This document shows, one piece after another, positions 1-7,843 of a DNA stretch of 64,000 bases. The translations under genes and the position numbers were made by a program. The notes under the pieces were generated by a model. It saw only the letters and a list, made by a program, of their open reading frames with translations. It did no database searches and was not told the DNA's origin. This DNA is from JACDBZ01 sp036262075 (GTDB lineage Bacteria; Chloroflexota; Limnocylindria; QHBO01). The stretch covers positions 15,286 through 79,285 of the forward strand of contig DATAJO010000001.1 in the NCBI GenBank assembly GCA_036262075.1, in the 5' to 3' direction. The stretch's first letter is position 1; each line of letters begins with the position of its first letter.

Positions 1-185
1 GGTCCACGGCGGTCGGTGGTGCGGTCGAGCGTGTCGTCGTGGATGACGGCCAGCTGGCCGTCGGCGGTGAGATGGACGTCGAGCTCGATCGCATCGGCTC
101 CGGCCTCCACCCCGAGGCGGAAGGCCTCCATCGTGTTCTCGGGTGCCTCGCCTGAGGCGCCGCGGTGGGCTACGACCAGGGTCAT
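1..185 (-). CDS. Glycerophosphodiester phosphodiesterase, N-terminal part (cut by window edge)
   Basis: The reverse strand from the ATG at 185 reads MTLVVAHRGASGEAPENT, then an ELDVHLTADG segment and VIHDDTLDRTTDRRG, before the window ends. The HRG (His8-Arg9-Gly10), the E-x-D metal-binding pair and the HDDTLDRTT motif are the classical N-terminal signature of the GDPD (UgpQ) TIM barrel. This family hydrolyses glycerophosphodiesters to sn-glycerol 3-phosphate and an alcohol. Only about 61 residues of an expected 230-250 are present. The start overlaps the stop of the upstream MFS gene by four bases (ATGA), so the two are probably co-translated. The identification is firm; the substrate is unknown. 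Confidence 0.85.
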   Translation of the reverse strand, partial: MTLVVAHRGASGEAPENTMEAFRLGVEAGADAIELDVHLTADGQLAVIHDDTLDRTTDRRG

Positions 186-1522
186 CGGGCAGCTTCTCCT
201 GGTGGGACGATGGCGGGCTCGAGCGGGAACGGGACGTCGTCATCGGCTTCCGCCCGCCCTTCCGGGACGCCGACGACGAACAGGATGCCGATGATGAGCA
301 CGCCGAGCAGGCTGGCAATCGCGACCTGGTAGGCCGCCCGCCCCAGCGAGGGCTCGAGCGCCGCGACGATGCTCGTGTACAGGACCGGGCCGATGACGGC
401 GCTCAGCTTGCCGACGAGGCCGTAGATACCGAGCATCTCGCCGATCTGCGCCGGCGGCGCGAGGCGCATGAGGAGGAGCCGGTCGGTGACGCCGACCCCG
501 CCCAGGCCGGCGCCGAGGAGCGCGCCGGCGAGGAGGAAGGGGATCGGCTCGAGGACGAGGGCCAGGATGGCGAGGCCGATCACCCACGAGCCGAGGACGA
601 ACATCAGCGTCCGCTTCGGGCCGACGCGGTCGACGAGCAGGCCCCACCCGAACGACGCGATGACAGCCACGACGGTGAGCAGCAGCAGGATGTTCAGCGC
701 CTCGGCCGGCGTGAAGCCGATGGCGAAGACGGCGAACGCGCTCATGACGACGATCGCGGTGTTGACCGGATCGGTGTAGAAGAAGCGGCCGACGAGGAAG
801 CGAAGCAGGCCGGCGTGCTCTCGCGCGTGACGGAGCGTGGTCGCGATCTGGGCCCAGCTGCGGACGGCGTCGACGGCGCGGAACGGCGGGCCGGCCGGTG
901 ACCGCTCGCGGACGATGGCGAACAGCGGAATCGCAAACAGGGCGAACAGCGAGGCGACGAGCAGGAAGCTGGCGGCCGTGCTGTTGCCGGCGTCGTCGGT
1001 GGTGAACCGGAACAGGAGGCCCGAGACGATCGTGCCGAGGTAGCCGAGCCCGACGCCGATCCCCGACAGCCGGCCGCGCGCCCCGTTGCGCGCCACCTCC
1101 GGCAGGAGCGCGTCGTAGTAGATCAGCGCCGCCTGGTAGGCGAAGTTGGCGATGGCGAAGGCGAGCAGGCCCAGCCCGATGTCGACGAAGCCGATGACCG
1201 CCGTCGGCAGGATCGTGAGCAGCGTGAAGACGAAGAGGAACGGCTTCCGGCGTCGCGTGCGGTCGCTCATCGCGCCGAGGACGGGCGAGACGAGCGCGTT
1301 GACGAGGACGGAGATGCTGACCGCAAAGCCGAACCAGCGCTGGCCCTCGGTCTCGCCGAGGAAGCTCGTGGCCCACAGGCTCATGGCGAACGAGACGATC
1401 GCGAAGCTGAAGATCGTGTTCGCGAAGTCGTACAGCGCCCAGGCCAGGCCCTCGACGGCACTGCCGGATCGGGTCAGCCCGCCGAGGCCCCGCCACCAGG
1501 TGGCCGGGGCGAGGACCGTCAC
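182..1522 (-). CDS. MFS transporter, UMF1/Atg22-like family
   Basis: A 446-residue protein of about twelve hydrophobic segments. It opens with a cytoplasmic tail followed by ALYDFANTIFSF near residue 29-40, the YDFANT hallmark of the UMF1 (vacuole effluxer Atg22-like) branch of the major facilitator superfamily. The MSDRTRRRKPFL loop between TM2 and TM3 fits the MFS cytoplasmic loop signature. Bacterial members are uncharacterised; export of amino acids or small metabolites is a family-level guess. Start is the GTG at 1522. The gene sits 31 bp downstream of the tetR stop on the same strand and overlaps the following GDPD gene (ATGA), so tetR-MFS-GDPD may form one unit. Confidence 0.85.
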   Translation of the reverse strand: MTVLAPATWWRGLGGLTRSGSAVEGLAWALYDFANTIFSFAIVSFAMSLWATSFLGETEGQRWFGFAVSISVLVNALVSPVLGAMSDRTRRRKPFLFVFTLLTILPTAVIGFVDIGLGLLAFAIANFAYQAALIYYDALLPEVARNGARGRLSGIGVGLGYLGTIVSGLLFRFTTDDAGNSTAASFLLVASLFALFAIPLFAIVRERSPAGPPFRAVDAVRSWAQIATTLRHAREHAGLLRFLVGRFFYTDPVNTAIVVMSAFAVFAIGFTPAEALNILLLLTVVAVIASFGWGLLVDRVGPKRTLMFVLGSWVIGLAILALVLEPIPFLLAGALLGAGLGGVGVTDRLLLMRLAPPAQIGEMLGIYGLVGKLSAVIGPVLYTSIVAALEPSLGRAAYQVAIASLLGVLIIGILFVVGVPEGRAEADDDVPFPLEPAIVPPGEAAR

Positions 1523-1553
1523 GCTCGGGTGGCGATGCGGCTCACGCCGCGGA

Positions 1554-2162
1554 TCATATCCGGCGGAACGTCCGTCCGAGCAGGGTGGTGATCGAACGCG
1601 CCACGAGATCGGCGTCGAATCGGTCGCCGGTCTCGGCCTGGTGGGCGATGACCCCGTCGAGCAGGAGCGTGGCGGCGGTGCTCATCTCCTCGACGTCGAG
1701 ATCGGCCTCGAGCTCGCCGTCGGCGATCGCCTCGCGCAGGAACATCGCGGCGAAGGCCCTGATCTGGTCGCAGCGCCGGCGGAGGAGGTCGCGCAGGCCC
1801 GGGTTGACGTCGGCATCGGCCCAGCCGGCGATGACGATCGTGCCCCAGCCCTCGGCCTCCAGGCCGGTGACGTAGTGGCGGATCGCCGCCTCGAGGCGGG
1901 CGCGGGGATCGGGGATGCGGCTCATGACGACCGCCAGCTCGTCGAGCTGCTGCTGGGTCACCGCCTCGCACATGGCCAGGTACAGCTCGGCCTTGCCCGG
2001 GAAGTAGCGGTACAGCAGCCCGACGCTGACGCCGGCCTCCGCGGCGATGGCCGGCATGGTCGTGCCGCGGTAGCCGCCGGCCAGCATGGCCCGATGCGCG
2101 CCCTCGAGGATGCGCTCGCGCATCTCGTGCGCGTGGTCGGTCGCCTGGGTCCGCGTCGTCAT
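1554..2162 (-). CDS. TetR/AcrR family transcriptional repressor
   Basis: A 202-residue protein with an N-terminal helix-turn-helix: residues about 16-60 contain TTMPAIAAEAGVSVGLLYRY followed by FPGKAEL, the typical TetR_N pattern. The C-terminal two thirds are helical and variable, as expected for a ligand-binding dimerisation domain. It is divergent from an MMPL exporter. The 122-bp gap holds two near-identical 14-bp inverted repeats, 2185-2198 and 2251-2264, one close to each start codon. The arrangement suggests that it represses both itself and the exporter until a hydrophobic ligand is bound. The ligand cannot be read from sequence. Confidence 0.92.
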   Translation of the reverse strand: MTTRTQATDHAHEMRERILEGAHRAMLAGGYRGTTMPAIAAEAGVSVGLLYRYFPGKAELYLAMCEAVTQQQLDELAVVMSRIPDPRARLEAAIRHYVTGLEAEGWGTIVIAGWADADVNPGLRDLLRRRCDQIRAFAAMFLREAIADGELEADLDVEEMSTAATLLLDGVIAHQAETGDRFDADLVARSITTLLGRTFRRI

Positions 2163-2184
2163 CGGTCTCGTGGCCTGCAGGGAG

Positions 2185-2198
2185 TGAATTGGCGTTCA
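2185..2198. promoter_or_regulatory. TetR-type operator, copy 1
   Basis: TGAATTGGCGTTCA has arms TGAA and TTCA around six bases and lies 23-36 bp ahead of the tetR start. Its reverse complement TGAACGCCAATTCA differs from copy 2 (2251-2264, TGAACGACCATTCA) at only two of fourteen positions. Two such matching sites in one divergent promoter are strong evidence for a specific repressor site. Confidence 0.65.
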
Positions 2199-2250
2199 TT
2201 GTGACGTTGACGCGCCGGGAGATCAAGCGTATCGTGCGCCGGGTCGGAAG

Positions 2251-2264
2251 TGAACGACCATTCA
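2251..2264. promoter_or_regulatory. TetR-type operator, copy 2
   Basis: TGAACGACCATTCA lies 21-34 bp ahead of the MMPL start at 2285 and is the inverted near-copy of the site at 2185-2198 (12 of 14 bases). The centres are 66 bp apart, so each divergent start has its own site. I infer that it is bound by the neighbouring TetR protein. Confidence 0.65.
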
Positions 2265-2284
2265 TCGGAGACTGCACGCGCCTT

Positions 2285-4834
2285 ATGCCACGACCCCGGA
2301 TCTCGACCTCGGCGCTCTCCGGCGCCGCGCTGGGCGTGCTCGCGCTCGGCGCCGTCGTCCTCACCGCCATCGGCCTCCGCCGCACCGGCGCCGCCCCGGA
2401 GCCCGAGGCGCCGTCGACCGCGACCGACACCCCTGATCTGGCGACGACGTCGTCGGGTGGTGGCGGTCGCCGCCGTCCGGCCGACCTCGAGCCCCACCCG
2501 ACCGGCATCTTCGCGGCCATCGGCCGCTTCGACTATCGGTTCCGGCGCGTCCTGCCGGTCGTCGGGCTGGCGCTCATGGTGGGGCTCAACCTCTGGGCCA
2601 TGCAGGCGGGTGGCACGCTCATCCAGGGCGGCTGGGTCATCGAGGGCTCCGAGGAGCAGCAGGCGGCCGACCTCCTCGCCGATCGGTTCGGCTCCCAGGC
2701 CACGACGCTCCTGGTGCTGTACGAGGACCCGAACGGTGACGCCGCCTCGCCGGCCTTCCAGGAGAAGGTCGACGCGAGCCTCGAGCCGATCCGCGACGAT
2801 CCGCTCGTCGACGAGATCACGACGTACGGCTCGGCGCAGGTCGACGACCTGCTCAGCCTCGACGGATCGAAGACGCTGGCCGTCGTCACGCTGACCGAGG
2901 AGGACGAGGAGGCGGTCGAGGACGTCGCGGCGCTCACCGAGCGCATCGAGCGGCCCGAGGGCGCCGAGATCACCGTCAGCGGCGTCCCGCAGCTCTACCA
3001 CGAGTTCAACGCCGAGATCGAGAACGACCTCGTCCAGGCCGAGCTCATCAGCCTGCCGATCGCGGCGATCATCCTCCTCGCCGTGTTCGGCACGCTCGTC
3101 GGCGCGTCGCTGCCGCTCCTCGTCGCCGGGCTGTCGCTGCCCTCGGCGTTCGCGGTCATCAACCTGCTCGCCGGCGTGACGGACGTCAGCATCTTCGTCA
3201 CCAACCTGGCGAGCATGATCGGCCTGGCGCTGGCCATCGACTACTCGCTGTTCATGGTCAGCCGCTTCCGCGAGGAGCTGCGCCACCACAGCGTCGAGAT
3301 CGCCGTCGAGCGGATGATGGGCAGCGTCGGCAAGGCGGTCGCCGTGTCGGGCATCGCCGTGGCCGTCGGCCTGTCGTCGCTCATCGTGTTCGAGGCCGAG
3401 GCGCTGCGCAGCATGGGCATCGGCGGCGTGGTGACCGTCGTCTCGACCCTCGTCTTCGGCCTCACCGTGCTGCCGGCGCTGCTCGGCATGCTCGGCCCGC
3501 GCGTCAACCGCCTGCGGGTCCCGCTGCCGTCCCGCCTGCGCCTCATGGCCGACGAGGGCGACGCAGGGGAGGCGCACCAGGGCCATGGTGCCTGGGGCTG
3601 GATCGCGGCGCGCGTCATGCGCCGGCCGATCCTCGTCGCCGTGCCGGTCCTCGCGCTCCTGCTCCTCGCCGGCTCACCGTTCCTGTCGATCGAGCTGTCG
3701 ACCGGCCAGAACCTCCAGGACCTGCCCGACACGCCGGCGCGCGAGGGCTTCCTCACCATCGTCGACGAGTTCCCCGGCGGCGAGTCCGACCCGATCACCG
3801 TCGCCCTGACCTACGCCGAGGGCGACGTCGAGGCCGATGGCCTGCCGGCGGACCGCCAGGCGGAGCTCCGCGAGTACGTCGACGAGATCGAGGCCATCGA
3901 CGGCGTGACCGAGGTCGAGAGCGTGCTCGATCCGCCGCCCGGCATGGCCGGGGAGCAGTACCTCGCCCTGCTGGCGATGCCGACCGACGAGCGGCCGGCC
4001 GAGGCGCGCGAGGGGCTCGGCACGTACCTCGAGGACTGGCTCGGGGCCGATACGACCAAGCTCCGCGTCTTCAGCACGACGCTGCCCGACTCGGCGGCCG
4101 GCCGCGCGCTCGTCGACGCGGTGCGCGAGGTCGCCCCGCCCGAGGGCTCCGACACGCTGACCGCCGGCCTGCCATCGCGCTCGCGCGACTTCCTGACGAG
4201 CTTCTACGCCTCGGTCCCGGTGGCGGTGCTCATCGTCGTGGCCGTGACCGGCGGCGTGCTGTTCCTCACCTTCGGATCGGTGTTCCTGCCGGTGAAGGCG
4301 GTGCTCATGAGCCTCGTCAGCGTGTCGGCCTCGTTCGGCGCGCTGGTCTGGATCTTCCAGCAGGGCCACCTCGACACGGTCCTCGGCTTCGAGCCGTCGG
4401 GGGCGATCGCGGCCTGGCTGCCGATCATCATGTTCGCCATCCTGTTCGGCCTGTCGATGGACTACGAGGTTCTCCTCCTGTCCCGCATCCGCGAGCGGTA
4501 CCTCGCCCATGGCGACAACGCGCGGGCGGTGGCGGAGGGCATCGGCCTCACCGGCGGGATCATTACCGGGGCCGCGCTGATCATGGTCGCGGTGTTCGGG
4601 GCCTTCGCGCTGTCGAGCATCGTGTTCCTCAAGGCGCTCGGCTTCAGCATGGCCCTCGCCGTCCTGATCGACGCCACGATCGTGCGCGGCATCCTCGTCC
4701 CGGCCTTCATGCGGGTCATGGGGGCGATCAACTGGTGGGCCCCGCGCTGGCTCCAGCGGATCGTGGCCCGGCTCGGGCTGTACGAGGGCCCGACGGGCAC
4801 CGGCGCGGTGTCGCGGGAGGCCGTCACGGCCTGA
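2285..4834 (+). CDS. MMPL/RND-family exporter
   Basis: An 849-residue inner-membrane protein with two tandem MMPL modules. Each has a large extracytoplasmic loop followed by a block of five to six membrane helices. The paired core motifs are DYSLFMVSRFREE in the first half and SMDYEVLLLSRIRERY in the second, as in proton-driven MmpL/HAE exporters. A Pro/Ala-rich N-terminal extension carries an extra hydrophobic helix (residues about 8-30). The frame is open upstream, but an earlier start would fall inside the first operator, so I take the ATG at 2285. Divergent to tetR and probably repressed by it. The likely role is export of lipids or toxic hydrophobic compounds. Confidence 0.88.
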   Translation: MPRPRISTSALSGAALGVLALGAVVLTAIGLRRTGAAPEPEAPSTATDTPDLATTSSGGGGRRRPADLEPHPTGIFAAIGRFDYRFRRVLPVVGLALMVGLNLWAMQAGGTLIQGGWVIEGSEEQQAADLLADRFGSQATTLLVLYEDPNGDAASPAFQEKVDASLEPIRDDPLVDEITTYGSAQVDDLLSLDGSKTLAVVTLTEEDEEAVEDVAALTERIERPEGAEITVSGVPQLYHEFNAEIENDLVQAELISLPIAAIILLAVFGTLVGASLPLLVAGLSLPSAFAVINLLAGVTDVSIFVTNLASMIGLALAIDYSLFMVSRFREELRHHSVEIAVERMMGSVGKAVAVSGIAVAVGLSSLIVFEAEALRSMGIGGVVTVVSTLVFGLTVLPALLGMLGPRVNRLRVPLPSRLRLMADEGDAGEAHQGHGAWGWIAARVMRRPILVAVPVLALLLLAGSPFLSIELSTGQNLQDLPDTPAREGFLTIVDEFPGGESDPITVALTYAEGDVEADGLPADRQAELREYVDEIEAIDGVTEVESVLDPPPGMAGEQYLALLAMPTDERPAEAREGLGTYLEDWLGADTTKLRVFSTTLPDSAAGRALVDAVREVAPPEGSDTLTAGLPSRSRDFLTSFYASVPVAVLIVVAVTGGVLFLTFGSVFLPVKAVLMSLVSVSASFGALVWIFQQGHLDTVLGFEPSGAIAAWLPIIMFAILFGLSMDYEVLLLSRIRERYLAHGDNARAVAEGIGLTGGIITGAALIMVAVFGAFALSSIVFLKALGFSMALAVLIDATIVRGILVPAFMRVMGAINWWAPRWLQRIVARLGLYEGPTGTGAVSREAVTA

Positions 4835-4859
4835 TCGTCAGCGGTCAGAATGGCCGCCG

Positions 4860-5135
4860 ATGGACCGCGCGCGCCTCGAGCACCTGACCGAGCGCTGGCG
4901 GGCGCGTCACGAGGCGCGCCGGCCGGCTGCGGAGGACCGTCCCCCGGCGAGCCCGGAGCGCGAGACGCTCGCCGCCCGGGCCTTCCCGTTCCGGGACGTG
5001 CGCCCGGCCGACTACGTCGCCGAGCACGGCGCGGACATGACCGCGTTCACGTACGACGACGAGCGCTACGCCGATCCGGAGCTCGACGCCTGGCTGCTCG
5101 AGGTCGGACGGCTGCTGCGGGGCGAGCCGTCGTGA
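4860..5135 (+). CDS. Small hypothetical protein preceding a SprT-like protease
   Basis: A 91-residue, Arg- and acid-rich soluble protein with no recognisable domain. The conserved-looking part is the C-terminal AFTYDDERYADPELDAWLLE stretch. It has the codon bias of its neighbours, and its TGA overlaps the next ATG (TGATG), so it is translationally coupled to the metalloprotease gene. I do not know its function. The coupling suggests a partner or regulatory subunit of the protease. Confidence 0.6.
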   Translation: MDRARLEHLTERWRARHEARRPAAEDRPPASPERETLAARAFPFRDVRPADYVAEHGADMTAFTYDDERYADPELDAWLLEVGRLLRGEPS

Positions 5136-5725
5136 TGCCACCGGCCTGGGCCGCCGACCTCGTCGCGCTCGTGTGCGCCGATGCGGGCGTCGCGCCACCG
5201 CGGCTCGCCTGGCGCCGCCGTCGCGGCGCGGCCTCGACCGGGGTCGCGCGGCGCAGCGCCGGGGAGATCGCCGTCCGGGCGGGGGAGGATCCGCTCGACC
5301 AGCGGCTCACCCTGCTCCATGAGCTGGCCCACTGGCTGTCGCCGCCGGCGCGCCGCCGTCGCGCGGCGCACCACGGCCGGGCGTTCTACCGCGTCGCGTT
5401 CGAGCTCTATCGCCGCAACGGCGTGCCGGACGCCGACGCCGTCCGCCTCGAGTCTGCGCGCTACCCGAGCGCGCTGCGGCACGCGACCGCGCTCGGCGTG
5501 ACCGGGGCGGCCGAGGCGCTGCTCGCGCGTCGGCAGCGGCTCGCCGAGCGGCGGCGCCGGACGTGGCGGGTGCTCGTGCCGGAGCACCCGGTGCGGCTCG
5601 AGCGCGACGGCCGATGGCACGTGTGCGCCACCTGCCGCCAGCGGATCGTGGGCAGCAACCTCGCCCGCATCCGCCGGGCGCGCCGCGCCGTGCGGCACGT
5701 CCTCCTGTCGGCCGTGCCGGCCTAG
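5135..5725 (+). CDS. SprT-like zinc metalloprotease domain protein
   Basis: A 196-residue protein. Residues 62-66 are HELAH, the HExxH zinc-binding and catalytic motif, followed by His79/His80 and GRAFY, which is the spacing of SprT/WSS1-like proteases. Near the C-terminus WHVCATCRQRI looks like half of a zinc ribbon, similar to the C-terminal Zn element of SprT. Members act on proteins or DNA-protein crosslinks, but bacterial SprT-like proteins are mostly uncharacterised. The start ATG overlaps the preceding stop (TGATG). Confidence 0.75.
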   Translation: MPPAWAADLVALVCADAGVAPPRLAWRRRRGAASTGVARRSAGEIAVRAGEDPLDQRLTLLHELAHWLSPPARRRRAAHHGRAFYRVAFELYRRNGVPDADAVRLESARYPSALRHATALGVTGAAEALLARRQRLAERRRRTWRVLVPEHPVRLERDGRWHVCATCRQRIVGSNLARIRRARRAVRHVLLSAVPA

Positions 5726-5739
5726 GGCGCCCTCGAGCC

Positions 5740-6642
5740 TCAGGCGACCGGTGCCGGCAGGCGGGTGCGGGCCAGCGCGGCCGCCTCGCCCAGGCGGCGC
5801 ACCGAGTCGACCGTGCGCGGGAAGACGTGCGCGATGACGTGCGCGATGCCGAGCTCGGCGTAGCCGGCCAGCGCATCGGCGACCTCCTCGAGCGAGCCGC
5901 GGATGGCGCGCTCGGGCGCATCGGCCCCGGCGTCGTCCCAGGCGACCCAGATGCCCGCCGTCAGGGTGAGCGACGCCGGATCGCGTCCCGCCGCGTCGAG
6001 CGCGGCACGGACGTTGGCGAGCCGCGTGCGCAGCTCATCGGCCTCCTGCGGGACGCCGTACCAGGCGCCGTTCCACTGGTGCGCGTGGCGCGCGACGATC
6101 GACAGCATGCGCGGCTGCTTCCCGGCGATGAGGATCGGCGGTCCGCCGGGCCGAACGGGGCGCGGCCGGAGCTCGACGTCCTCGACCCGGTAGAAGCGGC
6201 CCTCGAAGCTGACCGACTCGCCGCGCAGGAGGGGTGCGATGATCTCCATGCCCTCCGCGAAGCGGCTGACGCGGTGGTCGAACGGGTAGCCGAAGGCCCG
6301 GAACTCGGGCTCGTGCCAGCCGCAGCCGAGGCCCAGGATGAGCCGTCCGCCGCTCACCTCGTCGAGCTCGGCGGCCATCTTCGCCGTCAGCGCCGGCGGC
6401 CGGAACGGGAGGGCGAGGACGAGCGGCCCGATCTCGACGCGCGACGTGAGGGCGGCGACGGCGGTGAGCAGCGTCCAGCTCTCGTGGATGCCCTCGGTCC
6501 GGCCGTCGGGCCGGAAGATGAGGTGGTCGGCCCCGAACACCGAGTCGAGCCCCGTCTCCTCGGCGGCGAGCGCCATGTCGCGCAGGGTCGCCCAGCCGGG
6601 GGTCTCGCTCTCGGCCAGCGGCAGCATGAGTCCGATCTTCAT
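5740..6642 (-). CDS. LLM-class (luciferase-like, F420-type) oxidoreductase
   Basis: A 300-residue TIM-barrel protein beginning MKIGLMLPLAESE. It contains the ADHL element, the EVGPLV-like strand (RVEIGPLVLALPFR), GGRLILGLGCGWHEPE and the pattern GGPPILIAGKQPRM, all typical of bacterial luciferase-like monooxygenases that use F420 or FMN. An in-frame ATG nine bases earlier (6651) is possible. The open frame extends further upstream but would run into the divergent CoA-transferase, so those starts are unlikely. Substrate unknown. Confidence 0.85.
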   Translation of the reverse strand: MKIGLMLPLAESETPGWATLRDMALAAEETGLDSVFGADHLIFRPDGRTEGIHESWTLLTAVAALTSRVEIGPLVLALPFRPPALTAKMAAELDEVSGGRLILGLGCGWHEPEFRAFGYPFDHRVSRFAEGMEIIAPLLRGESVSFEGRFYRVEDVELRPRPVRPGGPPILIAGKQPRMLSIVARHAHQWNGAWYGVPQEADELRTRLANVRAALDAAGRDPASLTLTAGIWVAWDDAGADAPERAIRGSLEEVADALAGYAELGIAHVIAHVFPRTVDSVRRLGEAAALARTRLPAPVA

Positions 6643-6694
6643 GCTGCTCATGCTAGCGGTCACCATGCCAGCCGACCGGATACCGTAGGCGCCG

Positions 6695-7831
6695 ATGAGC
6701 GATCCGGCACTCCCCCTCGACGGCATCCGCATCGTCGACGCCAGCCGCGTGCTGGCCGGGCCGTTCGCCACCATGATCCTCGCCGACCTCGGCGCCGACG
6801 TCGTCAAGGTCGAGCCACCCGACGGCGACGAGACGCGCGGCTGGGGACCGCCGTGGTGGGGCGATCCGGCCGACCGGCGCAGCGCGTATTTCGCATCGGT
6901 CAACCGCAACAAGCGCTCGATCGTGCTCGACCTGCGCACCGATGCCGGCCGGGCCACGCTCGACCGGCTGCTGGCCGGGGCCGACGTCCTCGTCCACAAC
7001 TACCGGCCCTCGACCGCCGCACGGCTCGGATTGGCGACCGATGCGCTGCGCGCGCGGCATCCGGCGTTGGTCGTCGCCGCGATCGGCGGCTTCCCGGCGC
7101 CAGATGCCGAGCGGCCAGCCTACGACCTCCTCGCCCAGGCGGTGAGCGGCTTCATGAGCGTCACGGGCGCGCCCGACGGGCCGCCGACGAAGACCGGCGT
7201 CGCCGTCCTCGACCTCCTCGCCGGCCTGGAGTGCGCGGTCGGGATCCTCGCCGCGTTGGTCGGACGCGGACGGGTTGGCGGCGGTCCCGGTGCGACCGTC
7301 GAAGTCGGGCTCATCGAGACGGCGGTCGCATCATTGGCCAACGTGCTCGGCAACCACCTGGCCGATGGCCGCGAGCCGGCGCGCCACGGCAACGCGCACC
7401 CGAACATCGTGCCGTACCAGGCCTTCGAGGCCGCCGATGGACCGCTCGTCGTGGCGGTCGGCAACGACGCGCAGTACGCCCGCCTGCTCGAGGTGCTCGG
7501 CCTCGAGCCCGATCCGGCGCACGCCACGAACGCGCAGCGGCTCGCCCGGCGAGATGTCGTGGTGGAGCGCGTGGCGCGAGCGATCGCACCGCGCTCGCGC
7601 GCCGAGCTCCTCCCGGCGCTCGAGGCGGCCGACGTGCCGGCCGGGCCGGTGAACACCGTCGGTGAGGCGCTCGCCGCCATGGGCGGCGACGCATGGCTCG
7701 ACGAGCGCGACGGGATTCGCACGGCGCCGAGTCCGGTTCGCGTGGACGGCCGCCGGCCGGCGTCCCGGCGCCCGCCGCCGCGTCTCGACGAGCACGGCGC
7801 CGAGATCCTCGCCGAGCTCGACGGCGGCTGA
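6695..7831 (+). CDS. CoA-transferase family III (CaiB/BaiF-type)
   Basis: A 378-residue protein with the family III fold. The N-terminal signature is LDGIRIVDASRVLAGPFATM and LGADVVKVEPPDGDETRGWG. The catalytic aspartate is expected at Asp173 in PTKTGVAVLDLLAG, matching the Asp169 region of formyl-CoA transferase. Members move CoA between organic acids such as formate/oxalate, carnitine/crotonobetaine and bile acids. Divergent from the LLM oxidoreductase and convergent with malic enzyme (12-bp gap). The acyl substrate cannot be told. Confidence 0.9.
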   Translation: MSDPALPLDGIRIVDASRVLAGPFATMILADLGADVVKVEPPDGDETRGWGPPWWGDPADRRSAYFASVNRNKRSIVLDLRTDAGRATLDRLLAGADVLVHNYRPSTAARLGLATDALRARHPALVVAAIGGFPAPDAERPAYDLLAQAVSGFMSVTGAPDGPPTKTGVAVLDLLAGLECAVGILAALVGRGRVGGGPGATVEVGLIETAVASLANVLGNHLADGREPARHGNAHPNIVPYQAFEAADGPLVVAVGNDAQYARLLEVLGLEPDPAHATNAQRLARRDVVVERVARAIAPRSRAELLPALEAADVPAGPVNTVGEALAAMGGDAWLDERDGIRTAPSPVRVDGRRPASRRPPPRLDEHGAEILAELDGG

Positions 7832-7843
7832 GCCGAGCGCCGA

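Noticed and set aside
2189..2284. Earlier start for the MMPL exporter
   Set aside because: It would begin inside the first TetR operator and add a segment without family similarity.
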